Source of the DNA: Candidatus Endomicrobiellum agilis | GTDB taxonomy: Bacteria; Elusimicrobiota; Endomicrobiia; Endomicrobiales; Endomicrobiaceae | NCBI GenBank assembly: GCA_020328155.1 | Contig: JAIXMX010000001.1 | Location: 124,001 to 188,000 of the forward strand | Direction of reading: 5' to 3' | DNA: 64,000 nt | In this document: positions 49,906 through 60,572 of the stretch, piece by piece | Layout: every line of letters starts with the position of its first letter | How positions within the stretch are numbered: position 1 is the first letter of the stretch | Notes under the pieces: generated by a model | What the model was told of the DNA's origin: nothing | Database searches by the model: none | The model's input: the letters and a program-made list of their open reading frames with translations, nothing else | Made by a program: the position numbers and the translations under genes

Positions 49906-51277
49906 CGAATTCAATAATTAACTGTGGCTTGTTGAAAAAATAAAAACATACATTGAATATTTGTTTTTTCCTGCTAAGCACCATATTTTGTGAATTTTAG
50001 GATTAAGATAGATATGCTGGGATACGCGGAAAATATACCAAGACGCCTTGTCTTAATTTGAAGCTGTCTTGACATTTAACGTTTATGTAAATGACGTGTT
50101 GAGCTTATGACAGAGGTAAGAGGTAATAGTATAGAGGTTTTTGATAAATAGATGTGCGTAATGTGCGATTTGGCAAAAAAAGAGAATTATTTGTTGTAAT
50201 CTGTATCACCAGAGAACAAAAAGAAAAGAATTTATAATAAAAGAGGTTGTGGAAAAAAACATAATAATTTGTAAACCTATCCCTATGCCAGCACAGCGAC
50301 AGGCTGTTCGTAGCGGGAGATGGAAAAACATAGCGCTGCTTGGCGAAGCGGTAATTGCCATATTGGCGGCGTTAAGCACAGGAATTACTTGCTATATACC
50401 GACGAGCCTATTAACTACTATCGTCCTCTCTCGTCCTTTCCTACCAACGGACTGCTGTCGAGTCGGCACAGTCTGTTTGTTGGTAACGGCGTGCTTTTAT
50501 CAAATAACTGTTTTATTAAACAATCTGTTTGTTTAAGCAGGCGGAAAGGATAAATGGAAAATGAGAAATGTAGAGGAGATAATGGAAATTATTCGGTGTA
50601 GTCGAGAAGAGATGGAAAGTGAAAATGTCTTATAAAGAAGGTGTTTTGGGAAAACAGTGCAATATACTCTCCATGTCGCTCAAAATGCGAACGTCTCTCG
50701 TCTTACAAAGCATATTCAATTTGATGAAAGAAAAAGCAGCGCGCGAAGAGACTATTAAAACTCTTAGGGATAGCGTTGCTTCTCCTACGCGACAATGTAG
50801 AAATGCAAAGGCAGAGGATAAATGCTTTTCAAGCAGAGTCCAAGAGGTGAAGCATAAAAATTTTGTCCAAGAGAACGAGTTACTTGAAGATAAGGTTCAG
50901 ATGTTTGAGGAAACGAACGCTTGCTTTGCAGAGTACAAAAATGACGTGATTAACTCTTCCAACGATATGTAAAACTATCGCGCTTTATGGATAGAGACAG
51001 AGATAGCGGGAAGTATTTGTATTGGGGTGACTGTCTGGTATTACTGAGTGTGGATATGAAAATGAATGCAAGTTTGGATTTGCAAACTGATACAAATAGG
51101 GCAAGACAGACCAATTGAATGAAGATACTAATGAACATATTTTGCCTCGAAAAATGTTAAAAACAATTGATGCTATGACCAATATTTAGGTTTGACAAAG
51201 GAGTTCAAAAAACGTAAAATTACTCATCGGTTTTTGTATGATATTTCAATAAATAATATAAATATAGAAAGGTAGCG

Positions 51278-51913
51278 ATGGCGGTATTTGAATATATTGT
51301 TATTTTAATTTTTTCGGTAATAATTCATGAAGTAGCGCACGGATATGCAGCTCATTTAAGAGGCGATGATACAGCTAAAATAGCAGGACGCATTACTTTA
51401 AACCCTATATCGCATATAGAGCTGTTCGGCAGTATTTTACTTCCGATAATGTTGTTGCTTCTGAAAGCGCCTATTCTTTTCGGATGGGCGAGACCTGTTC
51501 CTTTAAACTACAAAAATTTAAAAAATCCTAGAGTCGATATTCCGCTCGTTTCTCTTGCGGGACCTGCCTCTAATATGCTGCTTGCTTTTCTGTCTGGACT
51601 CGGAATACGTCTTATAAAAGCGTTTCCGAATTTTGAGATCGGATTCGGCTGGTCAATAAAATCTTTTTTATACGCAATGCTTATTGTAAATATTGTCCTT
51701 GTGATTATAAATCTTATACCGATTCCGCCGTTTGACGGTTCAAAAATTGTGATGTATTTTTTGCCTGAAAGGATTGCGGTAAAATACTTAAGCCTAGATC
51801 CATACATTTGTTTAATAATGCTGTTTGTAATATTGTCATCGGAAATAATATGGGGATTTATATATCCCGTCATAAATCTTTTTGTAATGGCTTTTAGCGG
51901 AGCTACTTTTTGA
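51278..51913 (+). CDS. Site-2 protease (M50) family protein
   Basis: 'IIHEVAHGYAAHLRGDDTAKIAGRITLNPISHIE', 'VIINLIPIPPFDGSKI'. Confidence 0.92.
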   Translation: MAVFEYIVILIFSVIIHEVAHGYAAHLRGDDTAKIAGRITLNPISHIELFGSILLPIMLLLLKAPILFGWARPVPLNYKNLKNPRVDIPLVSLAGPASNMLLAFLSGLGIRLIKAFPNFEIGFGWSIKSFLYAMLIVNIVLVIINLIPIPPFDGSKIVMYFLPERIAVKYLSLDPYICLIMLFVILSSEIIWGFIYPVINLFVMAFSGATF

Positions 51914-51963
51914 TATTTTCAGATGGCTGCTAAAAGATTTTTAGGATAAACAGAGAAAATTAT

Positions 51964-52935
51964 ATGGGCAGAGTATTGTCGGGTATACGTCCGACGGGCA
52001 GGCTTCATTTGGGTCACTATTTCGGCGCTTTACGGAATTGGGTTGAGTTTCAAAATGAATGCGAATGTTATTATATGTCGGCGGACTGGCATGCTTTAAC
52101 TACGGATTATGCCGATACCTCTAAACTCGATGAAAATACTTTGGAAATGGTTGCCGATTGGATCACTGTAGGTATAGATCCTGAAAAAAGCGTACTTTTT
52201 AAACAATCAAAAGTACTTCAACACAGCGAGCTGTTTTTAGTGCTTTCCATGATAACTCCTTTAAGCTGGCTTCAGAGATGTCCTACGTATAAAGAACAAA
52301 TAAATGAGATAAAGAATAAAGATCTCAACAATTATGGTTTTTTAGGGTATCCGATTTTAATGTCTGCGGATATCTTGTTGTACAAGGCCGATATTGTTCC
52401 TGTCGGAAAAGATCAGCTTTCTCATTTGGAGCTTACCCGCGAAATAGCGAGAAGATTTAACAACTTTTACGGAAATATTCTTGTCGAACCGCAGGAAAAA
52501 CTTACGAAAGCTGCAAGAGTTCCGGGATTAGACGGAAGAAAAATGTCAAAATCTTACGGCAACTCGATTTTGCTTGGTGAAAGCGACGATATTTTAAAAG
52601 ATAAAGTTAAAAATATGTTTACGGATCCTCTAAAGATAAAAAAGGACGATTCCGGACATCCGCATGGCTGCGTGGTTTTTGCATTTCATGAGATATTTAA
52701 CAAAGAGTGTAAAAAAAGGGAAAAAGAATGCGAAGTGGGCGCGATAGGCTGTGTGGCTTGCAAAAAACAGCTGATGGAAATGCTTTCCGAATTTATGAAA
52801 CCTTTGACTGAAAAAAGAAAAGATTTAATTGCTGATAAAGCGTATTTAGAAAATGTAATTGATACGGGCAGCCAAAAAGCTGTAGAAATTGCACAGGAAA
52901 CAATGAGAGAAGTCCGCAGAGCGTTAAAATTTTGA
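51964..52935 (+). CDS. trpS: Tryptophanyl-tRNA synthetase
   Basis: 'SGIRPTGRLHLGHYFGALRNWV', 'YPILMSADILLYKADIVPVGKDQLSHLELTREIA', 'KMSKSYGNSI'. Confidence 0.96.
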   Translation: MGRVLSGIRPTGRLHLGHYFGALRNWVEFQNECECYYMSADWHALTTDYADTSKLDENTLEMVADWITVGIDPEKSVLFKQSKVLQHSELFLVLSMITPLSWLQRCPTYKEQINEIKNKDLNNYGFLGYPILMSADILLYKADIVPVGKDQLSHLELTREIARRFNNFYGNILVEPQEKLTKAARVPGLDGRKMSKSYGNSILLGESDDILKDKVKNMFTDPLKIKKDDSGHPHGCVVFAFHEIFNKECKKREKECEVGAIGCVACKKQLMEMLSEFMKPLTEKRKDLIADKAYLENVIDTGSQKAVEIAQETMREVRRALKF

Positions 52936-53057
52936 TAACCGTTGTCAGTTGTTTGTATTTTTGAAAATGAGCGGGATTTTAAATGATCTGGAGAGAACTT
53001 AAAGAATAGATGCTCTCGGAAAGCAAAGCTTTCTCTCTACTAGGATAGTAGATTATC

Positions 53058-53837
53058 ATGGCTTATGATATACACCTTGATGCATTCGAAGGTCCTTTAG
53101 ATATTCTTTTACATCTTATAAAAAAGAATGATTTGGAAATTAAAAATATAAAAATAGCCGAGATAACAGCCGAATATCTTGCGTATCTTGATTTAATGCA
53201 AAAACTCAACATTGGCTTAGCGGGTGAATTTCTTCTCATGGCGTCGACTCTTATGCAAATAAAAGCGAGAAGCCTTATTCCGTCAAGCGATGAAAAAGAG
53301 AGCGAAGAGGACGATTCTTTAAATCGGCTTAAAGAGAAACTTGTTGAATATCAGAAATATAAAGAAGTCGGGAAACTGCTGTCGTATAAAATTATGGAAA
53401 ATTCGCAGATTTACTATAGGCCGGCGCCGGCTATAGATAAGCGAGATTTTGTTTTAAACGTCACAATTTTTGATTTGGTAAGCAGTTTCCGCAAAGCTTT
53501 AGCGGCGCTTCCGGAAAATATAAAGGAAATTATGTATCAGGAAATTCCCATTGAAACAAAAATCAGGGAAATTCTTGATATTCTAGAAGGGAAACAATAT
53601 GTTTCTTTTACAGGAATGTTAGAAATGCAGAAGACCAAAATGGCGCTGGTAGTGTGTTTTATAGCTGTTTTGGAACTTATAAGAAATAAACAAATCGCCG
53701 CTAAGCAGTCTGAATTATTTTCAGAAATAAGAATTTATAGAATCTATAATAATGAAATTGGAACTGAGGCGGAAGAAGATAATAAATATATTTTTAAATT
53801 TGCGGAAAATAAAGACAGACGGGAACAACTTTCATAG
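53058..53837 (+). CDS. scpA: Segregation and condensation protein A
   Basis: 'FEGPLDILLHLIKKNDLEIKNIKIAEITAEYLAYL', 'AGEFLLMASTLMQIKARSLIP'. Confidence 0.95.
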   Translation: MAYDIHLDAFEGPLDILLHLIKKNDLEIKNIKIAEITAEYLAYLDLMQKLNIGLAGEFLLMASTLMQIKARSLIPSSDEKESEEDDSLNRLKEKLVEYQKYKEVGKLLSYKIMENSQIYYRPAPAIDKRDFVLNVTIFDLVSSFRKALAALPENIKEIMYQEIPIETKIREILDILEGKQYVSFTGMLEMQKTKMALVVCFIAVLELIRNKQIAAKQSELFSEIRIYRIYNNEIGTEAEEDNKYIFKFAENKDRREQLS

Positions 53838-53906
53838 GAATCTGCCGTTCTCGGTTTAGATTTAATCTCTGGATATCTGGAATCGATATATCGCAAGAGG
53901 AAGACG

Positions 53907-54512
53907 ATGGAAATATCTGAAGTCAGCCAGATCTTGGAGGCGTTACTTTTTGCTTCCGAAAGACCTTTGAGTTTAAAAGAACTGAAAGAGCTTATAAAAG
54001 CTGATTATCCCGATACGGATAATGTTGAAAACATTTTAAACGATCTCAAAGAAAAATATGCAGGTTTAAATAAACCCTATGAAATTAAATTTGTCGCAGG
54101 CGGCTGGACTTTTGCTACAAAACCTGAATATTCTCCTTGGATAAAAAAGCTTCTCAAAGAAAAGTCAGTCTTGAAATTGTCTCCGTCGGCTCTTGAAACG
54201 CTTGCAGTGATTGCGTATAAACAGCCTATAACACGGGCTGAAATTGACGAAATCAGAGGCGTTGAATCTTCAGGCGTTATTGACACTCTCCTTGAAAGAA
54301 GGTTGATAAAAATAGTAGGCAAAAAAGAAGCATTGGGAAAACCTTTGCTTTACGGCACGACGCAGGATTTTCTGAAACATTTCGGACTTGCTCATTTGAG
54401 CGAACTTCCTCTAATTGAAGATATGTCGAAGAATGCGCAGCAAACCGCCAATGTTCCTGAACCGGAACTGCCTTTTGACGGCGAAAATTCCGACGGCGGG
54501 GTTCCTGCTTAG
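53907..54512 (+). CDS. scpB: Segregation and condensation protein B
   Basis: 'LEALLFASERPLSLKEL', 'LSPSALETLAVIAYKQPITRAEIDEIRGVESSGVIDTLLERRLIKIVGKKEALGKPLLYGTTQDFLKHFGL'. Confidence 0.95.
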   Translation: MEISEVSQILEALLFASERPLSLKELKELIKADYPDTDNVENILNDLKEKYAGLNKPYEIKFVAGGWTFATKPEYSPWIKKLLKEKSVLKLSPSALETLAVIAYKQPITRAEIDEIRGVESSGVIDTLLERRLIKIVGKKEALGKPLLYGTTQDFLKHFGLAHLSELPLIEDMSKNAQQTANVPEPELPFDGENSDGGVPA

Positions 54513-55219
54513 TGTGGTATGGGTAATATCCAGTGACAGCTTAAGCTCATAAAGAATTTGGAAAAACCGTTTCGGCTATGATAAAGTTAGGTGCTTGAGT
54601 GGCTAATGGTTTGGGATACTCAAAGCTTTTGACAATTTGGCTCAAAGATAAAAAAATACGGTGAAAGTTCACGACAGACATTTATTTCTTGCAGAACTCA
54701 AAGAGGACTTGATTATATTAATTTAAGATTTAAAGACGTTGATAATTATGCGGTTTGGACTTTGCTCGCTAAAAATTTTGATGAAGTTCCTTTTTATCAA
54801 TTATCTGTTAATAAACATATTGTACAGCTTCTTTAACGCTTTATTTCTTCTTTTTCTAAAGGATTGAGCATTTTATATTCTTGCTAGATCGTGCTTCAGT
54901 CTTTGATTAATATTATTGGTTTTTTTCAAAATAATTGTTGGTGTAGCGTTTTAACTAACGAAGTTGTTTTAACGGAAGTTTTTTACGTTGTCGAGCATTT
55001 TCGCATCTCTACAGACGGAGAGCCAAAATATGAAAATTTATCTATATACCTAAAACAGATATAATAACTTTCCTAAAATTTCTTATGAATCGGTCGAGGA
55101 AAAAAGTAAAACAATATTTAGCAATGGGCAGATTGAGTTGATTTTTGACGAGGTTTTAATTGAACACCTACTAAAATACCCGCATACCGTTATCTGAATA
55201 CTTTTTCGCTACAAAATCC

Positions 55220-55745
55220 ACTCTTGAAGCTCGACTTATATATAAAACTCAAATCCACCAAAACATAATCCTTCAAAACATAAAGCGAAACGCAAAAGAT
55301 AAAAATCCAAATCAAAATCCAAACGAGTTTCTCATTAACATGAAAAACCTGCTGGAAGCTGCGGATTTGCCGAGTTATGAGGGAGTGATGAAGCCAAAAA
55401 CTAAAAGTACATATAGGAAAATCATCGAGCCGTTTGAAAAAGCGTTAAACAACCTTCAAAACGCAGGCTTGTGTGGCGGGAATATGGCAAAAAAGGGAAG
55501 AAACCAATATCAGGCGAAAATATAAAAGAACGGAAGGTCTTCCGAAATCTCTGTATAAACATAAAAATTATATGGAAAATTGTCAAAATACCAGAACAAT
55601 TAACAACGGCGGATAATGCTCAACAAGTATCGGAACAATCAACAAAGAAAGATAACAATCAACAGCCAGAACTGTTTTCAACTATTGGTAAAACGCAAGC
55701 AACTCCCTCGAAAAAAAGCCTCTTATATCTTTTATGGATTTAAAT
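55220..55745 (+). pseudogene. Decayed ORF fragments, possibly a plasmid/phage replication-type protein
   Basis: Conceptual 'LEARLIYKTQIHQNIILQNIKRNAKDKNPNQNPNEFLINMKNLLEAADLPSYEGVMKPKTKSTYRKIIEPFEKALNNLQNAGLCGG', then frame change to 'WREYGKKGKKPISGENIKERKVFRNLCINIKI'. Confidence 0.35.
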
Positions 55746-56599
55746 GGGCAGTTGCCTGTTTGGACAGGCAGTTCCTGCTTAACGGAAGAGTCGTGGCGAA
55801 GGCAAATCCGTTAAGTCTGTGTTTGTCTTTTCTTTTGGGAAGCTGTGTCTTTCTTTCAAGACAAATAGACTTAAAGACAACGACGTTAAAGTCGCTAAGT
55901 CTTTTTCTTAGAAGTAGAAGTCTTTTGCAGCTGCTTTTCTTTTAACGTCAACAGACTATAAAGAATTAAGAAGTTATCCTGTAGAAAGCAGAGGCGGTCG
56001 TCATACAAGATTTCTGCGCTTACACATATACTTCGTTCATTTATGTTCGTGATGCGCAGTTGCCGCGTGATTCAAAACCCCAAAATCGCGATATTTTGCA
56101 TTATTTTGGTTCTATAGCGGTTTTGTTTTGCGTGTGCATTGCTTATTTGTATGATTTGGTGGCTGTTATTATATATGCATCGTTTAGTTTTAAAACTAAA
56201 TGCGTCGCTGGCTGGCGGTTTGCTTAACGAGCTGGCTTTAAAATTACGTCTGATTTTTTGGTTGTGTCGCCTATAAATTTGCACGGTAAGTCTTTGTGAG
56301 TAATTTTTTACGATGAGAGAGCGGCTGAATGTTAATGCGGATGTATGTGGTATGCGATGTGAGTAATTGCCCTCTAACAGCAAAATTAAATAGCTTATCT
56401 TTCTCTACCTCCTAATAGAATAGAATAGCTCCGGCGAAATACGTTCAGCATAAAAGGATAGAGGAAAAGCCGAGAAAAAGGAACCTCTTAAATCTAATAT
56501 TAAAACGCGCACATGTGAAATAAGGGTATTGTGGTAAATCGTCGGGGTAGATTAAAGTCAAGGTTAAGTTTCTATTAAAATTTTATATTATATAAAACT

Positions 56600-56719
56600 G
56601 GCGTCGGCATGGCGAAACCCGGAACACAGGATACCTGTGAAGTGACGCCGTAAAAGATTTCTTTTGCTTATAATAGCGCGAAACGCGTTTTAATGCAGAA
56701 CGCTTTTAACGGATTTCGC
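56600..56719 (+). promoter_or_regulatory. Candidate structured leader RNA upstream of ftsX-envC-ctpA
   Basis: Closing stem GGCGTC (56600-56605)/GACGCC (56644-56649); internal CACAGG-ATA-CCTGTG (56625-56639); downstream alternative stems GCGAAA (56678-56683)/TTTCGC (56714-56719). Confidence 0.5.
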
Positions 56720-56797
56720 ATGCGGTATATAAAAAAATGCAAAAAAACTTATTGATATATAAAAAACCGGAATGAAAATATTTTTTACGGAGCGAAT

Positions 56798-57535
56798 ATG
56801 AAAGTCGGTAGATTTACAGTAAAAACAGCGTCTAAGATATTGAAACTTGCTGCTCTGGCATTTTTGTGTGCATTTTGCATTTTAGTTTCAAGCCATTATT
56901 GCCGGATTAAAGATTATGCCGGATCATTGTTGGGAAATCTTAATGTAATCATCTTTTTTGACAAGAACTCTAAGGACGATGCAGTTATAAAAGATGAAAT
57001 TGAAGCGACGGGTTTGGTATCGGTAAGAGAATATGTAAACTCGTCTCAGGCATACGCGAAAGCTGTCGAAAAAAATCCATTCTTAAAAGATATTTCTGTG
57101 CCGGATATCGCTAAGTCAATTCAGTCGTATGCGGTAGTTGCTCCGAAATCTGTGCCGGATAAAAATTTTCTTTCAAAGATGAGAGCTGCTTTAGAAAGTA
57201 TTTCTGGCGTTGATGAGGTAGTGTTTGACATATCGGTTTTTGAGCATTATTTAAAAATCGAAGATTTATTGTCGTTTTACCGTAAAATATTTCTTATTTT
57301 TGCAGCTGTTATTTTTGTTTTGTTTGTTTTTAAATGCGCATTTCTCTTTATGGAACAGGAGCTGAATGCAAAGAAATTTGCCGTAAACGTTTTTTCTTAT
57401 TTGTTGTCTTCGTCGTTTGGTTTCCTTGTTTTATGGATTGTTTGCGTTTATACGCAGTATCCTTTATTAATTGATAAGACGGCGGCGTTGTCAATAATGT
57501 CTTTTATTGCCGTTCTTGGAGTCATATTGAGTTGA
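56798..57535 (+). CDS. ftsX: Cell division ABC-type permease protein FtsX
   Basis: 'LLGNLNVIIFFDKNSKDDAVIKDEIEATGLV...' typical FtsX extracellular domain, four TM segments; followed by EnvC-like gene. Confidence 0.8.
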   Translation: MKVGRFTVKTASKILKLAALAFLCAFCILVSSHYCRIKDYAGSLLGNLNVIIFFDKNSKDDAVIKDEIEATGLVSVREYVNSSQAYAKAVEKNPFLKDISVPDIAKSIQSYAVVAPKSVPDKNFLSKMRAALESISGVDEVVFDISVFEHYLKIEDLLSFYRKIFLIFAAVIFVLFVFKCAFLFMEQELNAKKFAVNVFSYLLSSSFGFLVLWIVCVYTQYPLLIDKTAALSIMSFIAVLGVILS

Positions 57536-57536
57536 T

Positions 57537-58646
57537 ATGAAAAAAGCATTTATTTTGATTTTTTTACTGTTTTGTTCTTTTGTATCGGTGTCTGGACAGG
57601 GCGAAGACGTTAAATCGCAATCAAAAAAACTTGCTGAAGTTAAAAAATCTATAAAAGAAAAGGAGCAGGAAAAAAATAAACTTATGCTTCAAGAAAGAGT
57701 TTTTAAAAGAGAGTTAAGGTTTCTTAATGATAATATAAAAAAAGCTGAAAAAAAGCTTGCGAAATTCTCGGCGGATATAAAAATCGCTCAACATAATCTT
57801 GAAAATTTTTCAAAAATATATAAAGTCGCTTCTTCGAAAAGCGCCGTCTGGAGTCAGGCTGTGCTTGACGAAGTGAAACTTTTTAATAAAATGGCTTTTA
57901 TGTTTTCTTATGAACAGAATCCGTCGGAGTATAAAATAAGGCGCAAATCTTTGGAATGTAAAAAAGAGAATTTTGAAAAAGAGAAGAAAACGGCGGCAGT
58001 TTCTGCGGCGAACGCAAGAAGATGGGAAAAATCAAAAAAAAATCTTTTAATTTTACAGCGGGAAGAGAGTGAACTTACATTGCAGCACAAAAATATGCTC
58101 AAAGAGAAAAATGAACTTTTAAAGACTACGTCTGGCAAAAGACTTGTCGCAGAAAAGGAGATAAAAGCTTTAAATAAAAGCGCAGAAGCGCTGCAGGATT
58201 TGATAAATAAAATAAATGCGGGAAATAGAAAAAAGCAGACGGTAGCAGTGTCCCCTCAAAGAAAAAACTCGCTTTTATGGCCTGTAAACGGGAAAATTAT
58301 TGCTAATTTTGGCAAAAATAAACATCCTGAGCTTGATACTTATGTCATAAACAATGGGATAAAAATAGCTGCCGCTGATTTCAGCAAGGTAAAAAGCGTT
58401 GAATCTGGAATCGTAGTTTTTGCCGGACAGTTTCGTTCTTATGGAAAAGTTGTTATAATAGACCATGGAAATTCAAATTTTAGCGTTTATGGTCTTTTAG
58501 GTAAAATATTTGTTAAAGAAAAACAAAAAGTTTCAAAAAGCTCAGTCATTGCAGAACTTGGCAATGGCGCCGATAGTGTTTTGTATTTTGAAATAAGGCA
58601 TGATAATGTTCCGGACGATCCGCTGCTGTGGCTTCAGACTAAATGA
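57537..58646 (+). CDS. Murein hydrolase activator, EnvC-like (coiled coil plus M23 domain)
   Basis: Signal peptide, coiled-coil, C-terminal 'WPVNGKIIANFGKN...GIKIAAADFSKVKSVESGIVVFAGQFRSYGKVVIIDHGNSNFSVYGLL'. Confidence 0.88.
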   Translation: MKKAFILIFLLFCSFVSVSGQGEDVKSQSKKLAEVKKSIKEKEQEKNKLMLQERVFKRELRFLNDNIKKAEKKLAKFSADIKIAQHNLENFSKIYKVASSKSAVWSQAVLDEVKLFNKMAFMFSYEQNPSEYKIRRKSLECKKENFEKEKKTAAVSAANARRWEKSKKNLLILQREESELTLQHKNMLKEKNELLKTTSGKRLVAEKEIKALNKSAEALQDLINKINAGNRKKQTVAVSPQRKNSLLWPVNGKIIANFGKNKHPELDTYVINNGIKIAAADFSKVKSVESGIVVFAGQFRSYGKVVIIDHGNSNFSVYGLLGKIFVKEKQKVSKSSVIAELGNGADSVLYFEIRHDNVPDDPLLWLQTK

Positions 58647-58782
58647 TGACCGTCGCCATTGCTCCCCATCTTTTTTTAGGATTGTAATACTGAAAGTCCT
58701 AACATAATAGTATATAAACCACCATTTCGAATATGGTAAAAATTTGTCTTTTTGGCGGCAGACTCTGATGCCAGCGGAAATA

Positions 58783-60105
58783 ATGATAATGGAATTGAGA
58801 AAAAAAATTGCTTTAATCACTGCGTTTTTATTTCTTTGCAGCGCGAACATTTTTGCTGGAAATGATGAAACGTATGATAAACTTAAATTGATGATAGAAA
58901 TTATGGAATTAATAGATATAGAGTATATTTACACGACAGATCCTAAAGATTTAGCTACCGGCGCCATTGAAGGCGTCGTCGCTAAATTGGATCCGTTTTC
59001 GCAGTATATAGGAAAAGAAGTTTATAAGGAACAGGAAGATGAAAATAAAGGCGTTTACACTGGCGTGGGAGTTGTCGTTGCGTTTAGAGACAATTCTGCA
59101 ATTATCACATCGCCCATACCCGGAACTTGTGCATGTAAAGCCGGTATTCTACCTAAAGACAGAATAATAAAAATTAACGATAAATCTGTAATAGGCATTG
59201 ACGAAGACAAACTTTTAACCTTACTTCGGGGCAAAGCAGGGGAAAAAATTAAAATCACAATTTTAAGAAGCAATGTTTCAGGTGAAATTGAATTTAATCT
59301 TATAAAGGAAAAGATAAAAATCGAGACTGTGATAGCAACTCTGCTTGACGGCGGTATAGCGTATATAAGAATTACCAGCTTTAACGCTCAAAGCGTCGAC
59401 GATATCAAAAAAACGCTTGTTAATTACAAAAAGCGGGGGATGCGGGCTTTAATTTTGGATTTGAGAAACAATTCCGGCGGCGTTTTAGATTCTGCTTTAA
59501 ACACAATCAACATGTTTATAAAAGATAAAATGCTTGTTTTCACCATAAAAGGCAGAGATGGAGAAATTAAAAAAGAGTGTTTTACAGCCGGCAACGGAGA
59601 GTTTTCTGATATTCCGCTTGTTATACTTGTAAACGAATGTTCGGCTTCTGTTTCCGAAATGATATCAGGGGCAATGCAGGATTTTAGAAGGGCTTTAATA
59701 ATAGGAAACAATACGTTTGGAAAGGGAAGTGTTCAGAAAGTCATCCCTTTGTCGGGCGGTGCGGGTTTGCGGCTTACAGTTGCGAGATATTATCTTCCCT
59801 CAGGGCGTGGAATAGACTGTTCCAATTGCGAGAATGCAAAAAGAGGCATAACTCCTGATATAGAGGTTAATGTCACTGCTGAAGAAAAAGCCAGACTTTA
59901 TGAGCAGTGGAAAGAGATAATTTTTACAGAGGATAAAAATCGTAAACTGACTGCCGCGCGGAAAGATAAAGTTGAAGACAATGTTTTTAATCAAGCTTTG
60001 AAGATTATAAAAGAAGGTAAAGTTGCCGAAATGATAAAATCTTCAACGGCTCTAAATAATGTACAAATTGTTGAAAGGATCAGAACAGATAAAAATAAAA
60101 AATGA
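58783..60105 (+). CDS. C-terminal processing peptidase (S41 family) with PDZ domain
   Basis: 'GAIEGVVAKLDPFSQYI', PDZ 'SPIPGTCACKAGILPKDRIIKIN', 'LILDLRNNSGGVLDSAL', 'LVNECSASVSEMISGAMQDFRRALIIGNNTFGKGSVQ'. Confidence 0.93.
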   Translation: MIMELRKKIALITAFLFLCSANIFAGNDETYDKLKLMIEIMELIDIEYIYTTDPKDLATGAIEGVVAKLDPFSQYIGKEVYKEQEDENKGVYTGVGVVVAFRDNSAIITSPIPGTCACKAGILPKDRIIKINDKSVIGIDEDKLLTLLRGKAGEKIKITILRSNVSGEIEFNLIKEKIKIETVIATLLDGGIAYIRITSFNAQSVDDIKKTLVNYKKRGMRALILDLRNNSGGVLDSALNTINMFIKDKMLVFTIKGRDGEIKKECFTAGNGEFSDIPLVILVNECSASVSEMISGAMQDFRRALIIGNNTFGKGSVQKVIPLSGGAGLRLTVARYYLPSGRGIDCSNCENAKRGITPDIEVNVTAEEKARLYEQWKEIIFTEDKNRKLTAARKDKVEDNVFNQALKIIKEGKVAEMIKSSTALNNVQIVERIRTDKNKK

Positions 60106-60125
60106 CATTTCATTAGAGGGACACT

Positions 60126-60563
60126 GTGGCGCATAAGGTGAAAAAAGAAAGTATATGGATTAAAGTGTATATAATAGCGCTGTTTTTCTGCGGCGTAGGA
60201 ATGTGGTTTTCTGCGCAGCCCGCACAGAAGCATAAGGTATGTACGGCAACAATGCTTGATAGAAGGATAATGAAAGTTTTGATTGCAAACGGCGTTATTA
60301 AAAACGATATCATAAGTCAGCATATAAAAGAAAGAGATATAAAAACAGCTGTGTGGAATGAGTTTTATAAGGTAATAAAACTTAAGTCCGGCGAAACCGT
60401 TAAGTCTTTTGAGAAGATTTTTAGAAGTATTGCTAGCTCTATGAAAATGGGTTTGAGCAGGACGGATAATGACGACGGCTCGGTAACATATAAGTTTTAT
60501 TTGCCGGGTAAGAATTATTCCAACATAACTTTTGTTAATTCAAAGGAACCTTCAGGGGGTTAA
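60126..60563 (+). CDS. Hypothetical single-TM protein
   Basis: 145-aa ORF between ctpA and tsaD with N-terminal TM; unclassified. Confidence 0.65.
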   Translation: MAHKVKKESIWIKVYIIALFFCGVGMWFSAQPAQKHKVCTATMLDRRIMKVLIANGVIKNDIISQHIKERDIKTAVWNEFYKVIKLKSGETVKSFEKIFRSIASSMKMGLSRTDNDDGSVTYKFYLPGKNYSNITFVNSKEPSGG

Positions 60564-60572
60564 CCGCAGAAT

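Noticed and set aside
56604-56622. HDV-like ribozyme (UCGGCAUGGCGAA resembles HDV P4/J4-2)
   Set aside because: The upstream P1/P2/P3 strands of an HDV fold are absent; the sequence is closed by a different 6-bp stem.
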